A DNA stretch of 64,000 bases from an uncultured Lachnospiraceae bacterium (GCA_900546325.1 URCR01000007.1:16938-80937); one strand, 5' to 3'. Positions 16,646-24,494 are shown, counted from the stretch's first letter. The notes: a model not told the origin generated them from the letters alone. Program-made: numbers and translations.

Positions 16646-17274
16646 GAGCAAAGATCGCCTCCCATACATTCACACATCTGGTCTGCACACCAGAGATCAC
16701 AGCATAGATTTCCTGTACCAAAAGTCGGTCTCCCATAGCCGTATCCGGTATTCTGATAGCGCTGTCCTCTCCACTGGAACTGGTTGACCAGATTCGTATA
16801 CTCCGGATTGCCAGGTTCCATTGACGCCGCACGCTGCGCATGTTCCATCGCTACAAGATTATTTCCCACACCATAGTTGGCGATCGCACTGCAATAATAC
16901 CAGCGTGCATTCTGATTCGACATTCCTGACAGTATATTTAACGCCTCCCGGTAACGTCTTGCATTGATATAATTACATGCCGCCTGCATCTTCACATCAT
17001 CTTCACTGCCGGAAGAATAGGACTGTCCGCCGGAATATCCCCCGGAATAATTTTCCGTGTAGCCTCCGGAATATCCTCCATTCTGCCTCTGTTTCATAAT
17101 CTGGTCGTAAGCTTCCTGCACTTCTTTAAACTTCTCCTCCGCCAGATCGGAAAGAGGATTGTTCACATAGGAATCCGGATGATATTTCCGGATCAGTTCT
17201 CTATACGCTTTCTTTACTTCATCATCAGAAGCGCTCGACGGCACTCCCAGCACACTATATGGATCTGTAATCAT
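16636..17274 (-). CDS. J-domain protein with Gly/Ser/Tyr-rich middle and helical repeat tail
   Basis: 212 residues. N-terminal J domain (3-65) with the HPD motif in IRKYHPDSYV, which would stimulate an Hsp70 partner. A Gly-Tyr-Ser-rich stretch follows (about 70-90), then a short TPR-like helical unit (ARRYREALNILSGM ... MEHAQRAASMEPGNPEY) and a cysteine-rich end (CCDLWCADQMCECMGGDLCS). It lacks the DnaJ zinc-finger domain, so it is a class C type. Start overlaps the DUF5685 stop by ATGA. Confidence 0.88.
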   Translation of the reverse strand: MITDPYSVLGVPSSASDDEVKKAYRELIRKYHPDSYVNNPLSDLAEEKFKEVQEAYDQIMKQRQNGGYSGGYTENYSGGYSGGQSYSSGSEDDVKMQAACNYINARRYREALNILSGMSNQNARWYYCSAIANYGVGNNLVAMEHAQRAASMEPGNPEYTNLVNQFQWRGQRYQNTGYGYGRPTFGTGNLCCDLWCADQMCECMGGDLCSCM

Positions 17275-18149
17275 AATTCTCCTCTGTCTTCTCCTTTTAT
17301 TTCTTCCTTTAATCTACTCTTTTCTGCTGTATCTTCCGCCGCAGACTGTTCATCAAACTTGTTCCAGACACCGACATATAAAATATTCCGCAGAATATCT
17401 ATGTTTTCCACACACGGCAGCATTTCAAAATAGTTGCTGCACTCCGCGAGGATCATCGTAAGCATCTGCCTGCACCGCTCCTCATATCCGTCTTCCCCTG
17501 ATATCTTCAGAAGCGGATTGTAACTGCCCTGCGCGCGGTCTTTCTCCAGGTCATCATAAGCATCTAAAATATAAATAAATTTTCCAAGATAAAATCCCAT
17601 CTTCCAGAGATTCTTTGACCAGACATCTTTTCGGAATAAGAAAAGTTCGCCCATCAGTTTCCCGAAACAGCCTGAGACCGCATCTATATTCTCCTCGCCT
17701 GCCTTCTCATAACTCTGAAGCTTCGCAAGACATTTCCGAATTACCCTGCATTTCTCCGGGTACTTCTCCTCAACCTTCCGGTACAGCTTCCGGTACGTGT
17801 GAAGTCCCGCAAGCGCCGTTTTGCTCTTCTCATCCTTCCAGTCATCCAGAAAATGATAATACATCAGTACAATGTTCATATCCGCCGCATATTCTGTAAT
17901 CTCATTAAAAAGCATGTCGTGCTCTTTCAGGGGATGCACAATGCACCGGTTTTTCTCATGAACCGTCTCCGGCTCATACAGGGAAGTGAGCAGCGTCACA
18001 AGAAATGTCATATCATATGTGAGCGTAACCTGACCTCTGAGCCCATGGCGTTCCTTCAGCACATGGCACAATCCACAGTAGTATGACTTGTATTTATAAA
18101 AATCCTTCATCTTCATCTCCGGCTTATATGCCGTCACATATCCGAACAT
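17271..18149 (-). CDS. DUF5685 family protein
   Basis: 292 residues, mostly helical. CGLCHVLKERHG near the N-terminus is a CxxC-type motif. Two acidic clusters stand out: FLDDWKDEKS (about residue 108) and DAYDDLEKDRAQGSYNPLL (about 205), spaced like the two Asp-rich motifs of class I isoprenoid synthases. The tail (from about 265) is charged and disordered. Function unknown. It heads a three-gene coupled operon with the J-domain and membrane proteins. Confidence 0.7.
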   Translation of the reverse strand: MFGYVTAYKPEMKMKDFYKYKSYYCGLCHVLKERHGLRGQVTLTYDMTFLVTLLTSLYEPETVHEKNRCIVHPLKEHDMLFNEITEYAADMNIVLMYYHFLDDWKDEKSKTALAGLHTYRKLYRKVEEKYPEKCRVIRKCLAKLQSYEKAGEENIDAVSGCFGKLMGELFLFRKDVWSKNLWKMGFYLGKFIYILDAYDDLEKDRAQGSYNPLLKISGEDGYEERCRQMLTMILAECSNYFEMLPCVENIDILRNILYVGVWNKFDEQSAAEDTAEKSRLKEEIKGEDRGEL

Positions 18150-18243
18150 ACCTGTCTCCTTTCACTCCACTGTTCAGCATTATATCATAACTGCCTCCTG
18201 AAATGTTGAGAAATTTCTTAAAAATCTATGAAAAATATCTAAA

Positions 18244-18290
18244 AGAAGCACCGCCCCCACAATTCAAAGATTGCAAAAACAGTGCTTCCT
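18244..18290 (-). terminator. Probable terminator of tRNA-Lys
   Basis: On the minus strand GAAGCAC (18282-18288) pairs with GTGCTTC (18245-18251), followed by TTTT. The loop is long, about 30 nt, so efficiency is uncertain. Confidence 0.5.
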
Positions 18291-18293
18291 AAG

Positions 18294-18366
18294 TGCGCGA
18301 TCAGGGGTTCGAACCCTGGACACCCTGATTAAGAGTCAGGTGCTCTACCAACTGAGCTAATCGCGC
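18294..18366 (-). tRNA. tRNA-Lys (anticodon CTT)
   Basis: 73 nt cloverleaf: acceptor GCGCGAT/ATCGCGC, D arm TAGCTCAGTTGGTAGAGC, anticodon loop CTCTTAA (anticodon CTT), T arm with GGTTCGAACC, discriminator A, no encoded CCA. This copy is intact; its 5' half and promoter lie within the left repeat of the integrated element, so the element supplies the 5' part of a working gene. Confidence 0.95.
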
Positions 18367-18457
18367 ATTTTCGTTATTTTGTTTTAGTGTTCCCTTAACA
18401 CAAGAGCTATTATATAACAGTTTTTTAGAGAATGCAAGCAATTTTTTCAAATTTTTT
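18327..18457. repeat. Left attachment repeat (attL) with extended homology
   Basis: The first 40 bp are identical to 25582-25621; the whole 131 bp aligns without gaps to 25582-25712 with eight mismatches (94%). It holds the tRNA 5' half plus the tRNA promoter. Confidence 0.9.
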
Positions 18458-18758
18458 GAATTTCTTCGTTTTTTCGTACCTCGCGACCAAATCCGCGACC
18501 AACTGCTACAAATCATCTTGATTCCATAGCAATAACCTTTCCATCCTCAGCAAAGCTTAACCGCTTTGCTTCGTTGCTCACTCGTCAATCCCGTGTTTCC
18601 CGCCCCTCAAAAACAAGATTGAAGTATCTGACATTGTTTTTTTTGTGTACTCGGCTTTGCACGGGACGGGAAAACGGGATTTTCTCCCTCGCAACTGCAA
18701 AGCCTGAGTCACAAACCTCTGATTCCTGAACACCTGAATGGAAATCAGGTGTACACGT
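18367..18758. other. Gene-free stretch between attL and the integrase
   Basis: 392 nt. Holds the tRNA-Lys promoter, an AT-rich segment, and at 18478-18506 a repeated CGCGACCA (TCGCGACCAAATCCGCGACC) that could be an integrase arm site, since a similar TCGCGACGGATTTGCGAC stands at 25398-25416 near the other end. A short open frame (18578-18766, minus) starts at the integrase stop but has no credible protein features. Confidence 0.4.
18409..18437 (-). promoter_or_regulatory. Promoter of tRNA-Lys (element-borne copy)
   Basis: TTGCAT (18432-18437), 17-nt spacer and perfect TATAAT (18409-18414) on the minus strand, about 40 nt before the tRNA. The same block recurs at 25664-25692 with one change in the -35 box. 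Confidence 0.75.
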
Positions 18759-19943
18759 TTATTCATTCACTGCTGAAAACAAAAGCGTATCCAGTTTTTC
18801 TGCTACTATGTTCTGTCTGTCTTTTGCTACATGTGAGTATACTCCCAATGTAATCTTAGGATCTCTGTGTCCTGCTCTCTGCTGTACCATGTGAACGGGT
18901 ACTCCTTCTGAAATCAGCAGGGAAATCGCACTATGTCTTGTCCCATGCAGTTTAATATGTCTCAGTCCATGACGGCTCAGTGTTTTTCTCCACTTATGTG
19001 TGAAGCTTTTAGGCAGATACGGTTCTCCATTCTCTTTACAGATTACACGGTCACTGTTACAGAAGTTTTCCCCGTATTTCATTCTGTTCTGCATGTACAG
19101 CAGTCTTTGCTTTTTCAACAGCTTCATGGTGTGTTCACTTACAACCATCTTCCGGTAAGAACTCTCTGTCTTACAATCCTTTAAGGTAGGTTCATTTCCA
19201 TCTGTTTCTGTCCATGTGTACTGCACCGTGACGGTATTCTTCTCAAAATCAATATCAGAATACCTCAGACCAAGCAGTTCTCCTCTTCTCAAAATGCAGT
19301 CAAACAGTAATGCTACCGGAAGTTCCATATCTGTGCCTTTCACTGCTTTTTGTAATTCTTTAATCTCCTCCACAGTGTATACATCTACATGTTCTGTTAC
19401 CATATCTTTTCCTACCTTTACTTTTCTTGCCGGATTTTCTTTGATATATTCTAGCTCACATGCAACATTTAAAGCGGCTTTAAATACTCTGTTGATATGC
19501 AGGATTGTTGTTGCTCTCAGTGGCTTATCGCTTTTTGTTGATTTCAGTCTCCATCCATTGTACACCTGCTGCACCCTCGCCCTGCTTAAATCCTGCAGTT
19601 TTATCTGTCCAAACTCCGGTTTCAGATAGTTCTCCACTACATTCCGGTAATCTTTTACCGTTGCAGGACTGCTCTGTACCTGAACATAGTCTCTTAAATA
19701 TTCATCTAAAAAGGAAGCAACCGTCTGTCTGGATGGTTCTATCATGTTACCCGACAAATATTCTGCTTTTTTTACTGTAAGCAGGTTCTCTGCTTCTTGT
19801 CTGTCTGTTGTATCTGCCTTGTAGTATACTCTCTTTCTCTTCCCCGTCAGCGGATCCTTTCCCAACTCTAAAATGATGTCAAAATATCTTACATCCTTCG
19901 CATTCGGTCTTGGTCTTACACTTCCTGAAACTGTCTTTCCCAT
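18759..19943 (-). CDS. int: Tyrosine recombinase / integrase
   Basis: 394 residues. N-terminal AP2-like arm-binding region (about 1-60), core-binding SAM-like domain (about 70-170) and catalytic domain with Arg219 (CILRRGELLGL), His333-x-x-Arg336 (HGTRHS), His359 (AGH) and the nucleophile Tyr369 (GVYSHV). Lys in the beta-hairpin region is likely around residue 258. Complete and apparently active. It is the last gene of a leftward operon after the DUF927 gene (11 nt gap) and lies next to attL, as expected for a tRNA-targeting integrase. Confidence 0.95.
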   Translation of the reverse strand: MGKTVSGSVRPRPNAKDVRYFDIILELGKDPLTGKRKRVYYKADTTDRQEAENLLTVKKAEYLSGNMIEPSRQTVASFLDEYLRDYVQVQSSPATVKDYRNVVENYLKPEFGQIKLQDLSRARVQQVYNGWRLKSTKSDKPLRATTILHINRVFKAALNVACELEYIKENPARKVKVGKDMVTEHVDVYTVEEIKELQKAVKGTDMELPVALLFDCILRRGELLGLRYSDIDFEKNTVTVQYTWTETDGNEPTLKDCKTESSYRKMVVSEHTMKLLKKQRLLYMQNRMKYGENFCNSDRVICKENGEPYLPKSFTHKWRKTLSRHGLRHIKLHGTRHSAISLLISEGVPVHMVQQRAGHRDPKITLGVYSHVAKDRQNIVAEKLDTLLFSAVNE

Positions 19944-19954
19944 CTTGTTTCCTC

Positions 19955-21694
19955 CTAATCTTCAAATGGTATTTCTGTTATATCTTCTACTTCTTCCCAC
20001 TGGTCTTTCATGGATACCGGAAGTAATACAATATAACCTTTTACGCTGATGTCTTGTAAAATTTTAATATTGCTTATATAGCGGTCTCGCTGTGCCTTTA
20101 GGTATCCCATCTCTTTCCACTCTTTTAATACAGTAGCTTTTTCACTGAATTTTCCCTCCCTTAAAATCTCTACAAATTCGGAGTCCGCTATATACAGCCT
20201 CAGGTCTGAGATTTCTCCGGTACTCAGCAGGACTTCTTTTGTCTTTTGGATTCTTCCCCTGCATCCTCCAACCCCGTCCCTGACACGTTCATCCAAAAAC
20301 TGTGTTCTGTTTTTGGAAATATACTGCAACAGCCACTCCATTGCCCGTTTGCCTAACGAGACTTGTTCCGTATCCTTTATCAGTGAATGTTCCTCCATGA
20401 AATTCCTGATTTCTTCTTTATGAAAAGTCAATCCCATCACTTCGCTTAAGATGTCCACCGCTACAAGAATCAGTGCCGACTGTTTTGCAGTACGCTCTGT
20501 AAGATTGTTATATATCTCTGTCTTCCTTGCATGTTCCACAATCGTTTCCACCTCTTCTGACAACATTTCTATGATTTTTTCCTCCCCTAACTGAAGCAAT
20601 CTCTCAGCAACTTTCGGAACAATATGCCCATAGTTCATGCTAATGACTGATTTGATCCGGTCTGCCGACTGTGCATCCTTTGTCCACTCTACGTTTTGGA
20701 ACTCAAAGTTTCTGACAAGCAGTCCTGAATTGTTGTTGCACTGGGAAAGGATTGACTTTTCAGATGTGAGGATCAATGCCGTCCGGAAGCGTGCTGATTC
20801 CTGCACGCTCATGGACTGTGTCAGTCTTCTTTTTTCCACTCCACTGCTCAGACTGTACAATACATTTGTCATATCTCTGTTTCCAAGTAAAGACCCCTCA
20901 TCAATGACCGAAACGAAGCTGTTCGGCAATGACCGCATCAGGCTGTTCAAAGTGTCCTGAAAAGTAAATACAAAGTTATTTCCCAGAAAGTCAGGTGCAC
21001 TTCCGGTTGAAACAGCAAGTAATGCACCCGTTGTTTTTCCCGTACTGCTCTCTCCTACACAATGAACGATCACATTGGAAATGCTGATTTTTTCTTTCAG
21101 GCAATCTACCAGCATTCCGGATACAGATACCGCCAGTAAAAACTCTAACGGTATCTGCCCCATTACCTCTCCTTCCACTACGTTCTTCCATTCTTTGTAG
21201 CTTCCTTTTGGAAAAATCCTTGCCTGCCCCTGGTATTCACTTTGCACTCCTATTCCCGTCGCACCTTTGAACACAGTCCTTCCGTTGATTTCATCCATCC
21301 CAAGAATCTCATGGCGGTAAATCCTTTCTGCATTTCCCTCCTGATTTTCTATCGTCTTGATCAAAGTATCTGCGTGTGTCTTCTTTACTTGAACTCCCAT
21401 CGCTGTCAGTCCAACAATCTTACTCTCATTTAAGGATTGTCTTGGAAATACAAAAGTAACTCTCTCATGATTTCCCCGGTCAAAATATAACTGCAGGCTC
21501 TCTTCTTGTGTATCTATGTTTGTAATCACTGCTTTGACATATACCGCACCTCCCATTCTTACAAATTTCCATTCCTTTGACTTCTCCACCCATTTATATT
21601 TTCCGTACTGACCGGCTTCAATGCCGGCTTCCTTGTAATATACGGGTCTCGTTTCTGCTTTCTCTATCGTTTCCACTACAACTTCATATGCCAT
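19955..21694 (-). CDS. DUF927 domain ATPase (helicase/primase-associated)
   Basis: 579 residues. The DUF927 core has Walker A GESSTGKT (214-221) and Walker B-like SVIDEGSLL (about 262-270), with LILTSEKSIL resembling a sensor segment. A C-terminal region (about 420-579) looks like a winged-helix or accessory domain. DUF927 proteins are found on plasmids, prophages and islands and are thought to be replicative helicase-like. On this element it is the only candidate replication protein. It is 2 nt after the 143-residue gene. Confidence 0.8.
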   Translation of the reverse strand: MAYEVVVETIEKAETRPVYYKEAGIEAGQYGKYKWVEKSKEWKFVRMGGAVYVKAVITNIDTQEESLQLYFDRGNHERVTFVFPRQSLNESKIVGLTAMGVQVKKTHADTLIKTIENQEGNAERIYRHEILGMDEINGRTVFKGATGIGVQSEYQGQARIFPKGSYKEWKNVVEGEVMGQIPLEFLLAVSVSGMLVDCLKEKISISNVIVHCVGESSTGKTTGALLAVSTGSAPDFLGNNFVFTFQDTLNSLMRSLPNSFVSVIDEGSLLGNRDMTNVLYSLSSGVEKRRLTQSMSVQESARFRTALILTSEKSILSQCNNNSGLLVRNFEFQNVEWTKDAQSADRIKSVISMNYGHIVPKVAERLLQLGEEKIIEMLSEEVETIVEHARKTEIYNNLTERTAKQSALILVAVDILSEVMGLTFHKEEIRNFMEEHSLIKDTEQVSLGKRAMEWLLQYISKNRTQFLDERVRDGVGGCRGRIQKTKEVLLSTGEISDLRLYIADSEFVEILREGKFSEKATVLKEWKEMGYLKAQRDRYISNIKILQDISVKGYIVLLPVSMKDQWEEVEDITEIPFED

Positions 21695-21696
21695 AC

Positions 21697-22128
21697 TTAT
21701 TTTTCCTCCTGAAAGATTCTTGCGACACGGGTTCCTTCTTCCTCAAAATACTCCACACCATAGAAGGTCACAGAAACAGCTTCATCAAAATTTAATCCCA
21801 ATTTTTCTGTCAGTTCTTGTATCACTGCTTTCTGATACAAAACAAGCCTGCTATTGCTGTCACCCTTTTTCAAACGACGCAAAGAGTAAAAAGCTTCTTT
21901 TTCATCAATACACTTACTCAGAAAGAAACTGCTTCCATCTGCATCCAATGCAATCTGAATCTTCTCTTCCAGTTCCAAATCTTTTTCCAACTGTTTTGAA
22001 ATAATCATCCGGCTTCCACAGCCTTTCTTTTCCGCATTGATTAGTGTCACTGCACCTTTTCCCGCTCTGTCTTTTGAAACGGTGTTAGGTCTTGCCTCTA
22101 AAAAATACATATTCTTTGTTGTGTTCAT
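21697..22128 (-). CDS. Element-borne protein of unknown function (143 residues)
   Basis: Soluble protein, not recognised. Starts at ATG 22128 with AAGGAGAT upstream. The N-terminal half suggests a beta-rich fold (SRMIISKQLEKDLELEEKIQ, then SSFFLSKCID); the second half is mixed alpha/beta ending in FYGVEYFEEEGTRVARIFQ. First gene of the operon with DUF927 and integrase, so a role in replication or regulation is plausible but unproven. Confidence 0.6.
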   Translation of the reverse strand: MNTTKNMYFLEARPNTVSKDRAGKGAVTLINAEKKGCGSRMIISKQLEKDLELEEKIQIALDADGSSFFLSKCIDEKEAFYSLRRLKKGDSNSRLVLYQKAVIQELTEKLGLNFDEAVSVTFYGVEYFEEEGTRVARIFQEEK

Positions 22129-22238
22129 AGCTATATCTCCTTTTCTTTATTTGTTTGATTGTCCCTACTTTACCAGATTACCTTTTGCTTTTTAATGGAC
22201 ATTTTTTCTCCCTTGTTCTTAATTCCCCTGGAAAAAAA

Positions 22239-22288
22239 ATTGTACCCGGAACAATTCATTATATAGCTTTCTGAAAATCGCTATATAA
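22239..22288. promoter_or_regulatory. Divergent control region with two inverted repeats
   Basis: TTATATAGC (22259-22267) and GCTATATAA (22280-22288) form a perfect 9-bp dyad with a 12-nt spacer, and AATTGT/ACAATT (about 22238-22256) forms another next to it. They lie between the divergent 143-residue and 188-residue genes and include TATATA/TATAAT -10-like boxes on both strands. Likely operator and overlapping promoters. Confidence 0.55.
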
Positions 22289-22318
22289 ATCAAGGAAATT
22301 AAAAGGAGCGTACACGCT

Positions 22319-22885
22319 ATGAACACAACACCGAAAACTGAAAACCGTGGATGCAAAAAGGGAATCTGGGGGAATTTACTGACCCTGCTGGATATTCCAC
22401 TTTCTTATGATTCCAGCAATTATAATACTTTGCACAAATGGTATGAAAGAAAATCAAGCGCACTGAAAGACTATCTTTCTTATCACAATCTCTCTGCTGA
22501 CGAAAAACAACTCTCTACATTTTCTTATTACATGTTAAAAGCTTATGTATTATACTCATTGCAAGAGTCGGATTCCTTTCTTTCCCATCTGCAATCTGAT
22601 TTTTCTCTCTTTCTCAATCACTGTTTGAAATCACCTCTGATGCAGCCCTCCACAAAGAAAACTTATCGGAAAATCATTCATCCGGAAGATGTAGTTTGTT
22701 TTTTTACTTTTTTGAAAAATTTTGTTCCGCAGTCCCCTCTCTCTTCCAAAACAGCTTCTAAATATAAGGTTCATCCTCTCTCTTCTTCACAGAAATCCCG
22801 CTTAAATGATTTACAATATGACGATACACAAGATCCAAGTGAAAACTTTTACAAACTTATTTGTATCTTTTTTGAAGAATTTTAA
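22319..22885 (+). CDS. Element-borne protein of unknown function (188 residues)
   Basis: Rightward gene with AAAAGGAGCG before ATG 22319. Largely helical, Ser/Tyr/Leu-rich; the N-terminus (KKGIWGNLLTLLDIPLSYDS) and a basic TKKTYRKIIHPEDV segment in the middle are the main landmarks. It resembles no family I can name. Codon use is AT-rich like the rest of the element. Being the only rightward gene apart from the XRE regulator, it may act in control or as a separate cargo. Confidence 0.55.
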   Translation: MNTTPKTENRGCKKGIWGNLLTLLDIPLSYDSSNYNTLHKWYERKSSALKDYLSYHNLSADEKQLSTFSYYMLKAYVLYSLQESDSFLSHLQSDFSLFLNHCLKSPLMQPSTKKTYRKIIHPEDVVCFFTFLKNFVPQSPLSSKTASKYKVHPLSSSQKSRLNDLQYDDTQDPSENFYKLICIFFEEF

Positions 22886-22925
22886 AATATCAGGGCGCAA
22901 GCTTAACACTTGCGCCCCGGAATCA

Positions 22926-23480
22926 TCACTCTTCTGTTGTAAAAATAAATGGTCTGAGCTTCCACTTCCCACTGAACCGTTGTCCGCAAAACAGCGGGTG
23001 CATCGTATGTAACTCTTCGTATACTCCCTCCTCATCTACAATTTCCATAACCTTTTCAGCAAACGGCTGTAACTGCTCACATACTTGTCTCTTTGCCTGC
23101 TCCATATTCTTGTTGCCCAAAAATGTATTCCCCCATCCAATCAGTACCGTATCAAACTTTCTCTCCAACAGTTCCGCAAAATACTGCATGTTCTCTGTAT
23201 TATCTGTAATTTCCTGCGGCTTTAGCTTTGTACAGATATTTGCAAAAAGATTCCACACGATGATTTTGGAATATCCAAGCATTCCGAGATTGTTCAGCAG
23301 ATAATTTGTAGTATTATCAAAGACTTTCACATGGTTAGAAGCCGGGTTGATCCCTATCACAAGAATAGTCTTTCCCTTTGTCCCCTTATAGGTCAGGCTT
23401 AATTCAAATCTTTTTTCCAGTTTTTCATCAAATACCCCCGTCTTTTCCAGGATTTCCGTCTGCTTTACTGTGTTTTCCAT
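22926..23480 (-). CDS. DUF1643 family protein
   Basis: 184 residues matching the DUF1643 pattern: LVIGINPASNHVKVFDNTT near residue 42, NLFANICTKLKPQ, then VLIGWGNTFL and a conserved MHPLFCGQRFSGKWKLRPF near the C-terminus. The family is frequent on plasmids and phage-like islands and looks like an uncharacterised enzyme or nucleotide-binding fold related in layout to uracil-DNA-glycosylase-like proteins (an impression, not shown here). Last gene of the small-protein operon, 2 nt after its neighbour. Confidence 0.72.
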   Translation of the reverse strand: MENTVKQTEILEKTGVFDEKLEKRFELSLTYKGTKGKTILVIGINPASNHVKVFDNTTNYLLNNLGMLGYSKIIVWNLFANICTKLKPQEITDNTENMQYFAELLERKFDTVLIGWGNTFLGNKNMEQAKRQVCEQLQPFAEKVMEIVDEEGVYEELHTMHPLFCGQRFSGKWKLRPFIFTTEE

Positions 23481-23482
23481 CT

Positions 23483-23863
23483 TTACCTCTCCTTTTCATT
23501 CTCTATCATCAGGATTCCCACCGCATAATCTGAGGAACATAGATAAAGCCTGAATGTCAATGCTTCCTGACGCTCAGACTTTCTTCCTGCTTCTTCATAC
23601 TCATACTCCTCTTCTTTCAGATGATGATAGTTTAAAATCTTCTTGTAATGCTTCCTTACTTCCTCTGTATCCCCATACAGAATGACCACATATCCGCCCA
23701 AATCACGCTGTAAATCACGGTCAGGACTGTACTCCCTATCTATGCTGGCAACTACTTGTTGCAGCTCTTTTTTGATACCCATATGCTTGTCTATCACACC
23801 AACCTGATCGGATACCCTCAGCCATTGCTCCAACTCACTTTCATTTGCAATCACCTGATACAT
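23483..23863 (-). CDS. Element-borne protein of unknown function (126 residues)
   Basis: Soluble, acidic, helix-rich protein with a central RDLGGYVVILYGDTEEV segment and a charged EEEYEYEEAGRKSERQE stretch. Not recognised. Start ATG 23863 is 1 nt after the TGA of the 34-residue peptide gene, with AAAGGGGCGGTGAG as ribosome site, so it is translated as part of the operon. Confidence 0.6.
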   Translation of the reverse strand: MYQVIANESELEQWLRVSDQVGVIDKHMGIKKELQQVVASIDREYSPDRDLQRDLGGYVVILYGDTEEVRKHYKKILNYHHLKEEEYEYEEAGRKSERQEALTFRLYLCSSDYAVGILMIENEKER

Positions 23864-23864
23864 C

Positions 23865-23969
23865 TCACCGCCCCTTTCTGATTTGTCCCCGATGCTGTAC
23901 GATTATCTTTATGATCGTCACAACTATCACAATACCTTCTATCATTTTCTTCTTATCTTCGTCTTTCAT
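23865..23969 (-). CDS. 34-residue membrane peptide
   Basis: ATG 23969, TGA at 23865-23867. Charged start (MKDEDKKKM), one hydrophobic span (IEGIVIVVTIIKIIV) and a basic tail (QHRGQIRKGR). AAAGGCAGGAAAG lies upstream. The start lies inside the end of the 35-residue peptide gene (17-nt overlap), and the stop is 1 nt before the next ATG; the tight packing argues for a real gene. Confidence 0.6.
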   Translation of the reverse strand: MKDEDKKKMIEGIVIVVTIIKIIVQHRGQIRKGR

Positions 23970-24060
23970 AGCTTTCCTGCCTTTCCCAAAATATAATATC
24001 TGCATATAAGACATTCAGCAGGATTACACCTACCACTACTCCTAAAATATAATATTGCAT
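23953..24060 (-). CDS. 35-residue membrane peptide
   Basis: ATG 24060 with GATGGAGGG upstream, TAA at 23953-23955. Short N-terminus then a hydrophobic span (YYILGVVVGVILLNVLYADI) and a charged end (WERQESYERRR). Overlaps the following membrane-peptide gene in another frame. Could be a holin-like, toxin-like or signalling peptide; no evidence selects among these. Confidence 0.6.
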   Translation of the reverse strand: MQYYILGVVVGVILLNVLYADIIFWERQESYERRR

Positions 24061-24074
24061 TTTCCCTCCATCAC

Positions 24075-24108
24075 AAAAAAGACTGATGTACAATACACCA
24101 GCCTTTTT
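24075..24108. terminator. Bidirectional hairpin inside the small-gene operon
   Basis: GACTGATGT (24081-24089) pairs with ACACCAGCC region (24094-24102, two G-U pairs), with six A before and six T after. On the minus strand it precedes the 35-residue peptide gene by about 15 nt, so it may act as an attenuator that reduces expression of the genes beyond it. Confidence 0.7.
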
Positions 24109-24158
24109 TAGGTTTATTCGAATTATATACTTATAGTCTGTTTTATTTATGGGTTACA

Positions 24159-24311
24159 TTATTTCATCAATATCTGAACCGTTTTTATCAGTATTTCTCC
24201 AACTACTCCTAACAGTTCTCTTCTTTGTTCCTTTTCTCGTTCTCTTCGTTCTTCCTCTACCCGCAAAGGATTTTCCGTGTGAACTTCTACTGACTTCTTT
24301 CCAAATGCCAT
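24159..24311 (-). CDS. 50-residue charged peptide
   Basis: ATG 24311 with AAGGTGAG upstream, TAA at 24159-24161. MAFGKKSVEVHTENPLRVEE is followed by an Arg/Glu-rich helix (RREREKEQRR) and a hydrophobic amphipathic end (LLGVVGEILIKTVQILMK). Not recognised. Separated by 15 nt from the 55-residue gene upstream. Confidence 0.5.
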   Translation of the reverse strand: MAFGKKSVEVHTENPLRVEEERREREKEQRRELLGVVGEILIKTVQILMK

Positions 24312-24326
24312 GGTCTCACCTTTTCC

Positions 24327-24494
24327 TTAGTCATACTTTTTCCCTATCATATCTAAAAACTCCAGTATCTCTTTTGATAAGGATGACCTTCTCAGCAGTC
24401 CTGCATCGCTTCTCTTCTTCCTCCACTGTCCGTTTTTGTTACGGCTACGTTCTTTCCCTTTATTTGGTCCACTTTGAACAATAGGTATTGGCAT
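24327..24494 (-). CDS. 55-residue basic protein
   Basis: First gene of the small-protein operon. Best start is ATG 24494, eight bases after GGAGG; an in-frame ATG at 24521 lies before that ribosome site. N-terminus MPIPIVQSGPNKGKERSRNK is basic and Gly/Ser-rich, then RKKRSDAGLLRRSSLSKEIL and a short helix ending MIGKKYD. It resembles small DNA- or RNA-binding phage proteins in composition only. Confidence 0.5.
   Translation of the reverse strand: MPIPIVQSGPNKGKERSRNKNGQWRKKRSDAGLLRRSSLSKEILEFLDMIGKKYD

Noticed and set aside
18578..18766. 62-codon leftward frame after the integrase
   Set aside because: Starts at the integrase stop but has no recognisable features and lies in the att region; kept only as a note.
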